DNA from: Salinispora vitiensis
GTDB taxonomy: Bacteria > Actinomycetota > Actinomycetes > Mycobacteriales > Micromonosporaceae
Length of the DNA: 64,000 bases
NCBI RefSeq assembly: GCF_000378825.1
Contig: NZ_KB900388.1
Coordinates: 1,611,947 to 1,675,946, forward strand
Direction: 5' to 3'
The notes beneath the pieces were generated by a model. It saw only the letters and a program-made list of their open reading frames with translations, was not told where the DNA came from and ran no database searches. Of this stretch, positions 34,821-43,878 are shown in pieces; the stretch's first letter is position 1; every line of letters begins with the position of its first letter. Position numbers and translations under genes: made by a program.

Positions 34821-37418
34821 GTGGCCACCGTCGATGATGGCGTGACTCCGCGTCGCCGATTTCGTGGTGGGCTGGTCACCATCGCCACTGTGACGGCGCT
34901 ACTGGCCGCGATGGGGCTGACTGTGCTCGGGGTGGGCGCCGCCGACAACGCGGTGGCCACCTTCGACGCCAGTTCCTGGTTGTGGAGCAGTGCTCGGGGT
35001 GAGTTGGCTCGGGTCAACGGGGTGACGGCGCGGGTGGACACCCGGCTGGAGGTTCCGGGTGCGCAGCAGCATCCGGTGCAGGTCACTCAGACCGACCGGC
35101 TACTCGTCCTGCGGGATCTGAGCACGGGCCAGGTCAGCTCGCTGGACCTGGCCACGTTGCGGATCCTCGCGACCTCCCCCACCACGCCTGGTCTCGGGGT
35201 GAATGTCGTGCTGCACGAGGACGCGGCGTTCGTGGTGGACGCGGTGCAGGGCATCGTCCGGCAGCTCGATCCGCGTTCGCTGTCGCCGGTCGGCGAGTCG
35301 GTCCGCTTTCCGCCGGGCATCACCGGTGGTTCTTTTGACGGTAAGGGCCAATTGTGGATCGCCGTGCCGAGCGAGGGGACCGTCTCGGCGATCAGCGCCG
35401 CGCCGCTGCCGTCAGCGTCGGCCGGCACCGAGGAGGGTCTGAGTCCGGAGCTGATTGAGACGTACGACGTGACCGAGCCCCATCACGAGCTGATGGTGTC
35501 CACTCTCGATGAGGGGGTGGCGGTGCTCGACCGGACGGCCGGCTCACTGATCATGGTGCGTGCGGGGGATGTCACGCGGACCCCCCTGGCGACCACCGCG
35601 CCGGCGGCGCTGCCCGCCCGGACCAACGGGTCGGCGGTGCCGGTGACGGTGCCGTCGCAGCGGCAGGTGCACGTGGTCGCCGACGGGGTGGTCACGAACT
35701 TCACGGTGCCCGGTGACGGGGGCGACCTCAGCCCGGCGGTGTCGTGGGCGGGCCGTTTCTACTGCGCCGACGAGGCCACCGGCACCGTGTACGTGCTCGA
35801 CGAGGCCGGCCGGCTGGTTGATTCGATGTCCGGGGCACCGGCTGGTCCGCTCGAACTGGAGGTTCGGGAGAACCACCTGTTCATTAACGCCCCGGAAGCG
35901 TCGATCGCCCGGGTGGTGGACGACCGGCACCGGATGCGGGAGGTCGACAAGTACGCCAACGACGTGCTGGGTGGGGACCCGCCGCCCGCTCCCCCACCGC
36001 CGCCCCCGCCGCCGAAGCCGAAGGAGAGCCGACCGGGTCCACCGCAGGCGGTCACCGCGGCGGCCGGGGACGCCCAGGCCCGGGTGAGCTGGCGGGCCGC
36101 CGCCGCCAATGGCGCAGAGATCATCAAGTACGTGGTGTCTGGCGGTGGGCAGCGCGTCGAGGTCGGCACCAACCAGCGGGCGGTGGAGATCAAGGGGCTG
36201 ACCAACGGGGAGACGTACGCCTTCTCGGTGTTCGCGGTCAACGCCAAGGGGGACGGCCCGGCCCGGACCAGTAACCCGGTGACGCCGACGGCGGAGGTGC
36301 CGGATCCGCCGGCGAGCGCGACCGCCGAGGCGCGCCCGGACGGGACGGTCGCGGTGCGCTGGCCGGCGGCGAACGGGCAGGGCAACACGATCGACCGGTA
36401 CGTGGTGACGGCCACCTCGGCCGGCACAAACTCCCTGGCCGGGGAGGCGACCGGGACGGAGCTGGTGGTGCCGGCGGGCGAGTTGGAGTTCGGCCGGCAG
36501 TACGCGTTCTCGGTCGTCGCGGTCAATGACAAGGGTGCGGGTTCAGCGGCCTCGCCGGTGAGTAACACGGTGGTGCCGTACGCGCCGCCGGGGGAGCCGG
36601 TGGAGCTACAGGCCACGACGGTGGCGGAGCAGCCGGGGACGGTCGCGGTGCAGTGGGGGCCGGCGGCGGCGAACGGCCGGCCGGTAACGGCGTACCGGGT
36701 GGACGCGGGTGGTCAGCAGAGCCAGGTGACCGACACTCGGACGACGGTCAGCGGGCTGGGCGACGGGAAGCAGGTCACGGTCAAGGTGCGGGCGGTCAAC
36801 GAGGCCGGGCCGGGGCCGGAGGCTACGGTGACCGCGCGGACCGTGGCCGCGCCGAAGGTGACGGTGACCGGTTCCTCGGCGACGGCCACGTCGGTGACGG
36901 TGAATTTTACTGTGGACGCGGGCGGCGGTAAGGCGACCTGCACGTTGGGCACCAGCGGCAAGCCGGCGAAGTCCGGGCCGTGTTCCCGGATCACGTTGTC
37001 CGGGCTAACTGCCAGCACGGCGTACACGTTCACGGTGACGGCGACGAACGCGGCCGGCCCGGGCAGCGCGACCCGGGCGCAGTCGACCGCGGTGCTGTAC
37101 GGGACGGCGACCTGCGAGAACGGCGACTCCGGGGACCAGGCGACCTACTGTGACGCCGACGTGGACGGCCGCAACGGTAACGAGATCTTCTCGGTGCCGC
37201 GGCAGGATGACCCCCGGCAGGTCGGGTGGGCCAAGCCGGGCACGCGGTTGAAGGCGTACTGCCGGCAGGCGGGCGAGGAAGTGTATGCCTACGTCTACAA
37301 CGGGCACAAGAAGAGCACCTGGTGGGTGCAGGTCGACTACCAGGGGCGCAACTACATTCCGTGGGCCTGGCTGAACCTCGACGGCGGTGACGACATCAAC
37401 GCTCTGCCAACCTGCTGA
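34821..37418 (+). CDS. Extracellular propeller-like protein with Fn3 repeats
   Basis: 865 aa. Membrane anchor or signal at residues 17-40 (GGLVTIATVTALLAAMGLTVLGVGA). Residues 55-375 have repeated strand patterns like a beta-propeller (TGQVSSLDLATLRI, GQLWIAVPSEGTVSAI, TGTVYVLDEAGRLVDS). A polyproline run near residue 395 marks the start of three to four Fn3 domains (PGPPQAVTAAAGDAQARVSW and later copies). The last 100 residues contain five Cys and an SH3-like part ending in WWVQVDYQGRNYIPWAWL. It should stand outside the membrane. GTG 34821. A MoxR ATPase starts 25 bp after, and this gene order recurs in actinobacteria. Confidence 0.8.
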   Translation: MATVDDGVTPRRRFRGGLVTIATVTALLAAMGLTVLGVGAADNAVATFDASSWLWSSARGELARVNGVTARVDTRLEVPGAQQHPVQVTQTDRLLVLRDLSTGQVSSLDLATLRILATSPTTPGLGVNVVLHEDAAFVVDAVQGIVRQLDPRSLSPVGESVRFPPGITGGSFDGKGQLWIAVPSEGTVSAISAAPLPSASAGTEEGLSPELIETYDVTEPHHELMVSTLDEGVAVLDRTAGSLIMVRAGDVTRTPLATTAPAALPARTNGSAVPVTVPSQRQVHVVADGVVTNFTVPGDGGDLSPAVSWAGRFYCADEATGTVYVLDEAGRLVDSMSGAPAGPLELEVRENHLFINAPEASIARVVDDRHRMREVDKYANDVLGGDPPPAPPPPPPPPKPKESRPGPPQAVTAAAGDAQARVSWRAAAANGAEIIKYVVSGGGQRVEVGTNQRAVEIKGLTNGETYAFSVFAVNAKGDGPARTSNPVTPTAEVPDPPASATAEARPDGTVAVRWPAANGQGNTIDRYVVTATSAGTNSLAGEATGTELVVPAGELEFGRQYAFSVVAVNDKGAGSAASPVSNTVVPYAPPGEPVELQATTVAEQPGTVAVQWGPAAANGRPVTAYRVDAGGQQSQVTDTRTTVSGLGDGKQVTVKVRAVNEAGPGPEATVTARTVAAPKVTVTGSSATATSVTVNFTVDAGGGKATCTLGTSGKPAKSGPCSRITLSGLTASTAYTFTVTATNAAGPGSATRAQSTAVLYGTATCENGDSGDQATYCDADVDGRNGNEIFSVPRQDDPRQVGWAKPGTRLKAYCRQAGEEVYAYVYNGHKKSTWWVQVDYQGRNYIPWAWLNLDGGDDINALPTC

Positions 37419-37443
37419 CCGACGCCACGCAAGGAGCACCAGC

Positions 37444-38439
37444 GTGAGTTCCCCCGAGTTACTCAATCAGTCGGAGGTGCAGGGCTTCGCCGCCCTCGCC
37501 GCCCGGCTGGCCGAGAACATCAACGCGGTCGTCCTGGGCAAACCGGGGGTGGTCCGGTTGGCCCTGACCGCGCTCTTCGCGCAGGGTCACGTGCTGCTGG
37601 AGGATGTGCCGGGGGTCGGCAAGACGACGCTGGCCCGGGCGGTCGCCGCCACGGTGCAGGGGCAGTGGCGGCGGATCCAGTTCACCCCGGACCTGCTGCC
37701 GTCGGATGTGTCCGGGGTGACGATCTACAACCAGGCCAGCCGGGAGTTCGAGTTTCATCCGGGGCCGGTCTTCGCCAACATCGTCATCGCCGACGAGATC
37801 AACCGGGCGTCGCCGAAGACCCAGTCGGCGCTGCTGGAGGTGATGGAGGAGCGCACGGTGACGGTGGACGGGGTGCGCCATCCGGTTCCGCAGCCGTTCC
37901 TGGTGGTGGCGACGCAGAACCCGGTGGAGATGGATGGCACGTACCGGCTGCCGGAGGCGCAGCTGGACCGGTTCCTGGTGAAGTTGTCGGTCGGCTATCC
38001 GGACGAGGCGGTTGAGGTGGAGGTGCTGCGGGGTGCGACGGCGCGTTCTCCGGAGGCGCTGACCCCGGTCACCGACACCGCGACGGTCGAGGAGATGGTA
38101 CGGATGGCGCGCCGGGTGCACATCGCCGAGCCGTTGTACGCGTACGCGGTGCGGATCGCCGCGGCGACCCGGAACCATCGGCAGGTCCGGGTGGGGGTGA
38201 GCCCGCGTGGGGTGATCGCGTTGACCCGGGCGGCCTGCGCGTACGCGTTGATCGACGGCCGGGGTTGGATCATGCCGGAGGATCTGAAGCTGCTCGCTGA
38301 GCCCGTGTTCGCGCATCGACTGCTCCTCACCCCGGAGGCGCAGGTGCGGGGAGTGACCCCGACGGAGGTGCTGCGTCAGGCCATCGCCTCGGTGCCGGTG
38401 CCGCTGCCGTCCGGGCAGGCCGCCACGGTCCGCGGTTGA
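37444..38439 (+). CDS. MoxR-family AAA+ ATPase
   Basis: 331 aa. Walker A EDVPGVGKTTLARAV, Walker B NIVIADEINRASPKTQSALLE, sensor 1 VVATQNPVEMDGTY and the arginine-finger region GVSPRGVIALTRAA are all present. MoxR proteins act as chaperone-like ATPases with DUF58/VWA partners, and a DUF58 gene follows 3 bp later. GTG 37444 follows AAGGAG at good spacing. Confidence 0.95.
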   Translation: MSSPELLNQSEVQGFAALAARLAENINAVVLGKPGVVRLALTALFAQGHVLLEDVPGVGKTTLARAVAATVQGQWRRIQFTPDLLPSDVSGVTIYNQASREFEFHPGPVFANIVIADEINRASPKTQSALLEVMEERTVTVDGVRHPVPQPFLVVATQNPVEMDGTYRLPEAQLDRFLVKLSVGYPDEAVEVEVLRGATARSPEALTPVTDTATVEEMVRMARRVHIAEPLYAYAVRIAAATRNHRQVRVGVSPRGVIALTRAACAYALIDGRGWIMPEDLKLLAEPVFAHRLLLTPEAQVRGVTPTEVLRQAIASVPVPLPSGQAATVRG

Positions 38440-38442
38440 GTT

Positions 38443-39648
38443 GTGGGGGTTACTGCCCGGGGGATCGGGTTGTTTGTCGCTGCCGCCGCCCTGCTGGTGG
38501 CGGGCTTCCGGTTCGCGTACCCGGAGTTGGCGTTGCTGGGCGTGGCGGGGGCGACCGCGGGCGGCTACGCGTTGGCCGTGGCCGCGTGGCGGCCCCGGTT
38601 GGCGGTGGTCCGCCGGGCCGAGCCGGACCGGGTGGGGCGCGGTGAGCCGGCGACGATGACGGTGACCGTCCAGAACAGCGGCCGGCTCCGGTCGGCGAAC
38701 CTGGTCGCCGAGGACCGCTGTGGTGGGGTGCCGGTGCCGGTGCCGGTGTTGCGGCTGCGGCCGGGGAAGGACACCACGGCCCGGTACGACGTGCCGACGA
38801 CCCGCCGGGGCGTGGTGCCGGTGGGGCCGCTGCGGGTGACCCGGCGGGACCCGCTGGGTCTGGTGTCGTTGTCGCGCCCGTACGGCGAGACGGTGCCGGT
38901 GTGGGTGCACCCGCGGGTCCATCCGCTGAACGTGATGCCCACCGGTGCGGGCCGTAGCCTGGACGGCCGGGTGGATTCCGTCCCGCACGGTTCGATTACC
39001 TTCGACTCGTTGCGGGAGTACGTGGTCGGGGACGAGCTGCGTCGGGTGCACTGGCGGACCAGCGCGCGGGTGGGTGAACTGATGGTCCGGGAGAACGTGG
39101 ACACCAGCCTGCCTCGCCTGGTGGTGTTGCTGGACAACCGGGCGGTGGCTCATCCGCAGCGGTCGGCTGGGGTGGCGGAGTCGTTCGAGTCGGCGTGTGA
39201 GGCGGCGGCGTCGGTGCTGACCGCCGCCTACCGGGCCGACCTGCCGGTGGTGCTGGTGCTGGTGGCCCCGGCGGAGGAGGTCAGCGCGCCGGCTGCCGGG
39301 GGAATCGGCCCGGAGCAGGAGGTCGGCGCGGCGGGTACGCCGGATGCCGGGGTGCTGGGCCCGCTGGATCGGCTGGCGGCGGCGGGACTCGGTGCCGACA
39401 CCCTGGACGCCACGCTGACGCGGCTGCGGGGGGATCGACTCGGCGACACCCTGATCGCGCTCACCGGCCCGGGCGGGCGGGAGACGCTCGGCCGGTTCGG
39501 TGCGCTCCGCGGCGCGTACCCGTCGGTGGTTGTCGGGGTTTTCGGGGCGGCGGAGCCGGCGCAGTCGCCGACGACCGGCCTGGTGGTGATCGACGCGGTG
39601 GACGGGGCTGCCTTCGCCGCCGAGTGGGATCGGGTGCGACGGTGGTGA
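38443..39648 (+). CDS. DUF58 membrane protein, MoxR partner
   Basis: 401 aa. Two membrane helices lie in residues 5-45. A beta-rich domain follows, then the DUF58 signature EYVVGDELRRVHWRTSARVGELMVRE near residue 190 and a VWA-like fold (LPRLVVLLDNRA). DUF58 proteins pair with MoxR ATPases in gene order across bacteria. Part of the C-terminal third (residues 285-310) is Ala/Gly-rich and looks disordered. Its stop overlaps the GTG of the next gene (GTGA). Confidence 0.9.
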   Translation: MGVTARGIGLFVAAAALLVAGFRFAYPELALLGVAGATAGGYALAVAAWRPRLAVVRRAEPDRVGRGEPATMTVTVQNSGRLRSANLVAEDRCGGVPVPVPVLRLRPGKDTTARYDVPTTRRGVVPVGPLRVTRRDPLGLVSLSRPYGETVPVWVHPRVHPLNVMPTGAGRSLDGRVDSVPHGSITFDSLREYVVGDELRRVHWRTSARVGELMVRENVDTSLPRLVVLLDNRAVAHPQRSAGVAESFESACEAAASVLTAAYRADLPVVLVLVAPAEEVSAPAAGGIGPEQEVGAAGTPDAGVLGPLDRLAAAGLGADTLDATLTRLRGDRLGDTLIALTGPGGRETLGRFGALRGAYPSVVVGVFGAAEPAQSPTTGLVVIDAVDGAAFAAEWDRVRRW

Positions 39649-42011
39649 GGACTACCGAACGTGGTACCGGCCGCCCCGCGGGGAGGAGGTCGCTCCTGAC
39701 CTCGGAGCTGCCGTTGGCGGTGGTGTTGGTCGTGCTGGTGGCGCTGCCCGGGGTCGTCCTCGGGCGGATGTACTCCGGTGCTCTGCTCCCGCTGCTGGTT
39801 GCCGGTGCCGCTGTCGGCTCGGTGCTGGTGGGGGTGCTGTGTCGGCGGCTGCCCTCGTGGCTGGTGGCGCCGCTGTCGGTTCTCGGGCTGGCGGCGTGGA
39901 CACTGTGGTCGTTGCGGCTCACCGCCGATCGTGCCGACCTGCCCGGCCCGCTCGTGGAGATCGCCGGTGAGGCCGCCCGCAACGGCATTCCCCGACTGTT
40001 GACCGCCATGATTCCGGTGGAGCCGACGCCGGACACGGTCCTCGTTCCGGTGGTGGCCGCCTGGTTGGCCGGGCTGGCCGCCAGTGAGGTGACGTTGCGG
40101 GCGGGTCGGGTGCTGCTCGGGTACCTGCCGCCGGTGCTGCTCTTCGCGGGCGCCGTCTACTTGGTCGGGCCGAACGCCGCGCCGGCGGTCGGGCCGACGC
40201 TGGTCTTCGTGGCGGTGGCGGTGCTCGGGCTCGCGTTGCCGGGGCGGGGCCGGCCGGCCGCCGCGGACCGGATGGCGGGGCTGCCGCCGAAGGCCCGCGC
40301 GGCGACACGGATCCGGCTCGTCGGGGCGTCCACGGCCGGTACGGCGGTCGTGGTGGCACTGGCGGTCCTGCTCGGTCCCGCGCTCGTCGGCGTGATCGGC
40401 GGCCGGCCGGTTGACCCGCGCCGGTACGTGGAGCCGCCCCGCGTGGACTCGCTGGACGAGAATCCGTTGATCCGCATCTCGGGTTGGGCGCTGCAACCGG
40501 AGCAGAAGCTGCTGGACGTGACGACCCTCGCCACCGACGAGGCCGACCCGGACGGTGTCGGGGCAGACCCGGACGGTGTCGGGGCAGACCCGGACGGTGT
40601 CAAGGCGCGGATCCGGCTGGCGGTACTCAGTGACTACGACGGGGTTACCTGGCAGGTCGGCGCGACGTACCGCAACGCCGGCCGGGTCCTCCCGGCGACG
40701 GATACCGCACCGGGGAGCATCGTCGAGACGGTCCGCCAGGAGCTCACGGTCGCCGGGTTGACCGGGCGGTTGTTGCCGGCGGTCGCCACCCCGCGGGAGG
40801 TGACCGGGGCGCGGGTGGCGTACGACCCGGCGACCGGGACCCTGATTCACCCGGAAGGGCTGGCCCCCGGGCTGCGGTACACCGTGACGTCCGCCCGGGA
40901 ACGGCCGGAGGTCAACCTGCTGGCCACGGCGGAGGTGCCGGCCGGGGCGGAGGTGGCGCGGGTGCTGCGGGTCGCCGACGGGGTGCCGGAGTCGCTGCGC
41001 CAGCTGGCGGAGCAGCTCGGCGAGTCGGCCGGCGCCCCGTACCAACGGGCTGCCGCGGTGGAGCAGTTCCTCGCCGAGCACTACCGACTGGTTCCGGACG
41101 CCCCGAGTGGGCACGCGTACCCGAATCTGGAGTTCTTCCTCTTCGGCCCGAGCAACGCGGGCGGGCAGCGGGGAACGTCGGAGCAGTTCGCGGCGGCGTT
41201 CGCGGTGCTGGGCCGACTGGTGGGGCTGCCGACCCGGGTGGTGGTCGGGTTCCGGCCGTCGGGCGACGGGCCGGTGCGGGCCGGGGACGCGTACGCCTGG
41301 CCGGAGGTGTTGTTCGACGGGCTGGGCTGGGTACCGTTCGACCCGCTGCCCCAGCCGGACACCGAGCCGCGGCCGGTCGAGGAGGGGCTGCGTCCCCCGC
41401 CGGAGGAGCCGCCGACGCCGACGCCGGAGCCGAGCACGGAGTCGCCGGTCACCCCGCAGGCCTCCGGCGCACCGGTGGGGCCGGTAGACGCCCCCCGCGG
41501 GTCACCGTCGGTGCTGCTGGTCGGGGGTGTTGCGGTCGGGGGTGGGCTGGCCCTGGCGGCACTGCTGCTGCTGACGCTGCTGTGGCTACGCCGGGCGCTG
41601 AGCCGGGGCCGGCTGGAGCGCGGCTCTCCCGGCGAGCGGGTGGGCGGTGCCTGGCGGGAGGTGACCGACGCGCTGCGACTCGCCGGGCAGCCGGCAACCG
41701 GTGATCTGGCCGCCACCGAGGTCGCCGTGGCGGCGCGCGAGGTGTTGGCGCAGGCCCGCGGGGCCGACGGTGAGCCGCCACCGGTCGCGGCGGTGGGGGT
41801 CACCGAGTTGGCGGACCTGCTCAACCGGGTGGCCTTCGCCCCGGGCACGCTCACCGAGCAGCAGGCGGAGCGGGCCGCGGTGATCGCCCGGGCGTATGTC
41901 ACGGCGCTGCGGGTGGCCCGTCCCTGGTGGCGCCGTCTGCTGTGGCCGGTCCACCCTGGTCCGCTGGTTCGGGACCGGGCGGATCGGCGTCGGCGGAGCG
42001 ACCGGACCTGA
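39645..42011 (+). CDS. TgpA-like transglutaminase-fold membrane protein, catalytic residues replaced
   Basis: 788 aa. About seven membrane helices occupy residues 12-265; an extracytoplasmic domain follows, with the transglutaminase core at residues 450-560. A Pro-rich linker, one more helix (LLVGGVAVGGGLALAALLLLTLLWL) and a cytoplasmic DUF4129-like tail end it. In active members the core reads G(F/Y/D)CE(Q/H/D)(F/Y)A and then HAWxEV. Here these are GTSEQFAAAF and AYAWPEV: the Cys is Ser and the His is Tyr. Only the Asp (WVPFDP) remains. GTG 39645 overlaps the DUF58 stop; GTG 39624 is an alternative. The 3' end overlaps the convergent SDR gene by 113 bp. Confidence 0.88.
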   Translation: MRTTERGTGRPAGRRSLLTSELPLAVVLVVLVALPGVVLGRMYSGALLPLLVAGAAVGSVLVGVLCRRLPSWLVAPLSVLGLAAWTLWSLRLTADRADLPGPLVEIAGEAARNGIPRLLTAMIPVEPTPDTVLVPVVAAWLAGLAASEVTLRAGRVLLGYLPPVLLFAGAVYLVGPNAAPAVGPTLVFVAVAVLGLALPGRGRPAAADRMAGLPPKARAATRIRLVGASTAGTAVVVALAVLLGPALVGVIGGRPVDPRRYVEPPRVDSLDENPLIRISGWALQPEQKLLDVTTLATDEADPDGVGADPDGVGADPDGVKARIRLAVLSDYDGVTWQVGATYRNAGRVLPATDTAPGSIVETVRQELTVAGLTGRLLPAVATPREVTGARVAYDPATGTLIHPEGLAPGLRYTVTSARERPEVNLLATAEVPAGAEVARVLRVADGVPESLRQLAEQLGESAGAPYQRAAAVEQFLAEHYRLVPDAPSGHAYPNLEFFLFGPSNAGGQRGTSEQFAAAFAVLGRLVGLPTRVVVGFRPSGDGPVRAGDAYAWPEVLFDGLGWVPFDPLPQPDTEPRPVEEGLRPPPEEPPTPTPEPSTESPVTPQASGAPVGPVDAPRGSPSVLLVGGVAVGGGLALAALLLLTLLWLRRALSRGRLERGSPGERVGGAWREVTDALRLAGQPATGDLAATEVAVAAREVLAQARGADGEPPPVAAVGVTELADLLNRVAFAPGTLTEQQAERAAVIARAYVTALRVARPWWRRLLWPVHPGPLVRDRADRRRRSDRT
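40542..40604 (+). repeat. 21-bp tandem repeat, three units, in-frame
   Basis: Three nearly identical 21-bp units encode ADPDGVG, ADPDGVG and ADPDGVK in the extracytoplasmic domain of the TgpA-like protein. The acidic turn DPDG could bind calcium. Copy number can vary by slippage without frame loss. Confidence 0.85.
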
Positions 42012-42807
42012 TTGTCGACCCGGTCAGCCGGCGAACGAGTTTACGCAGCCCGGCCTGCCAGCCGTCGGGATCCTCCGCGCGGCGGCGGGCGTACTCGGCG
42101 ACCTGAGGGTGCGGCAGGATCAGGAACCGTTCCTCGGCGAGCCCGGTGATCACCACGTCGGCCACCTGGTCCGGGGTGAGTACCGTGCCGGAGGCGGCGA
42201 CGACCCGCGCGGCCAGGTGCCCCGCGGCCAGTCCCTCGGTGAGCATCGGGGTGGCGACGCCCTGCGGGCACAGCGCACTGACCCGGATGCCCTGGTCTCG
42301 GTAGGTGATGGCCAGCCACTCGGCGAAGGCGACCGCGGCATGCTTCGTGGCCGCGTAGGGCGCGTCCCCCACCGCGGTCAGCACACCCGCGGCCGAACAG
42401 GTCATGAGCAGGTGCCCACCGCCGCGGGCGAGCATCGCCGGCAGCACCGCCCGGGCGGTGTAGACGTGGGAGAGCACGTTGACCCGCCAGGCCCGATCCC
42501 AGTCGGCGTCCGGGGCGGCCACTCCCCCGCCGGTAGCCACGCCAGCGTTGGCGCAGAACAGGTCGATCCGCCCGTAGCGTCGCTCGGTCTCGGTGACCAG
42601 CGCGTGGACCTGCTCCTCGTCGGTGACGTCCACCTCGACGGGCCGGGCGACGGGCCCGACCGCGGCGGCGACCGCGCGGGCGGCCGTGGGGTCCAGATCC
42701 GCGACCACCACGGCCGCCGCTCCCTCCGCCGCGAACCGCCGGGCCAGCGCGGACCCGATCCCCCCGGCCCCGCCGGTGATCACCGCGACCCGGTCGGTGA
42801 GGTTCAT
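41899..42807 (-). CDS. Short-chain dehydrogenase/reductase
   Basis: 302 aa Rossmann enzyme, NAD(P)-dependent. Cofactor motif ITGGAGGIGSALA, VADLDP after the second strand, NAG in CANAGVATGG, and the Ser-Tyr-Lys triad in TCSAAGV and YAATKHA. Core similarity ends near residue 265; the last 35 residues are Pro/Gly/Asp-rich and lie antisense to the end of the transglutaminase gene. ATG 42807 overlaps the stop of the luciferase-like gene (ATGA), so the two work together, possibly in oxidising the same small molecule. Confidence 0.9.
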   Translation of the reverse strand: MNLTDRVAVITGGAGGIGSALARRFAAEGAAAVVVADLDPTAARAVAAAVGPVARPVEVDVTDEEQVHALVTETERRYGRIDLFCANAGVATGGGVAAPDADWDRAWRVNVLSHVYTARAVLPAMLARGGGHLLMTCSAAGVLTAVGDAPYAATKHAAVAFAEWLAITYRDQGIRVSALCPQGVATPMLTEGLAAGHLAARVVAASGTVLTPDQVADVVITGLAEERFLILPHPQVAEYARRRAEDPDGWQAGLRKLVRRLTGSTIRSGRSADADPPGPEPADQGGPATADGATRDGPPAAP

Positions 42808-43796
42808 CGGGGCTCACCCCCGCCCAGCCCGGCGAGCACGTCGAGGAGTGCCGCTGCGGCGCCGGCTGCCAGCTCGGGCGTTGGCAGCAGCGCCAGTACC
42901 GGAACGTCCACCCCAGCCGCGGCGTACCGCTGCACCTGGGCCCGGCACTCCTGGGGGCTGCCGTGCAGGACGAGCGCGTCCACCACCTCGTCCGGCACCA
43001 CCGCCCCGGCGCCCCGGCGGTCTCCCGCGGCCCAGGCCGTCCACATCGGGTCGAAGACCTCGGAGCGCCCCAGCCAGCGGTGGAACTCCGCGTACGCCGG
43101 GACGGTCAGGTAGCTGGTGATGAGCCGGCGGCCCAGCGCGCGGGCGTACCCGGCGTCCGTGGTGGGGCAGACGAAGATCCGCGCGACGACCTCGAAGCCG
43201 GGGCGAGCCCGGCCGAGCGCGCCCAGCACCTGCGGTAGGTCGGTGGCGGCGAGCCAGTTGAGGATCACGCCGTCGGCTTCGGCGGCGGCGAGCCGCAGCA
43301 TGCCGGGGCGCAGCGCGGCGAGCAGCAGTGACGGGGGTACGGCCGGCGGGCGTTCCAGCGTGAAGCGCCGGACGGCGAAGGTGTCGTACGCTCCGTCGAC
43401 TGTCTCTCCGGCTAGGGCGGCGCGCAGGAAGCGGAGCACATCGCGGGTGCGCCGGTACGGCTCGCTGAACTCGCCGGCGTTCCAGTCCCGGACGATCACC
43501 GGCGACGAGGCGCCGATGCCGAGGGCGAACCGATCGGGGGCGGTCTCGGCGAGGGCGGCGGCGCTCATCGCGAGTAGCCCCGGCCCGCGGGTGAAGACCG
43601 GTGTTACCGCGGTGCCCAGCCGCAGCCGCGGCGCCCAGGCGGCGGCCAGCGCCAGCGGTGTGAAGGCGTCCGCCCCGGTCACCTCGGCCGACCAGACGTC
43701 GGTGAATCCGACCTGGTCGAGTGTGCGGTAGACCGTGGCGTGGTCGGCCAGCGGGATGCCGCTCAACGGTACCGTCATGCCCCATCGCGTCGTCAT
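42804..43796 (-). CDS. Luciferase-like (F420-type) oxidoreductase
   Basis: 330 aa TIM barrel of the bacterial-luciferase superfamily. Typical segments: VGFTDVWSAEVTGADAFTPLALAAAW, LGTAVTPVFTRGPGLLAMSAAAL, RFALGIGASSP and LHGSPQECRAQVQRYAAAGVD. The TPVF.R.P segment and actinomycete origin favour F420 over FMN. The substrate is unknown. It is translated together with the SDR after it and is divergent from the DUF1028 gene 82 bp away. Confidence 0.9.
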   Translation of the reverse strand: MTTRWGMTVPLSGIPLADHATVYRTLDQVGFTDVWSAEVTGADAFTPLALAAAWAPRLRLGTAVTPVFTRGPGLLAMSAAALAETAPDRFALGIGASSPVIVRDWNAGEFSEPYRRTRDVLRFLRAALAGETVDGAYDTFAVRRFTLERPPAVPPSLLLAALRPGMLRLAAAEADGVILNWLAATDLPQVLGALGRARPGFEVVARIFVCPTTDAGYARALGRRLITSYLTVPAYAEFHRWLGRSEVFDPMWTAWAAGDRRGAGAVVPDEVVDALVLHGSPQECRAQVQRYAAAGVDVPVLALLPTPELAAGAAAALLDVLAGLGGGEPR

Positions 43797-43878
43797 CGGT
43801 CGATGATGTCGGGCCGGCGGGCGGTCGGCAAGATCTGGTCTGGCCGCCCGGCCGGGTCACCGCGCTACGCTGCGGCTC

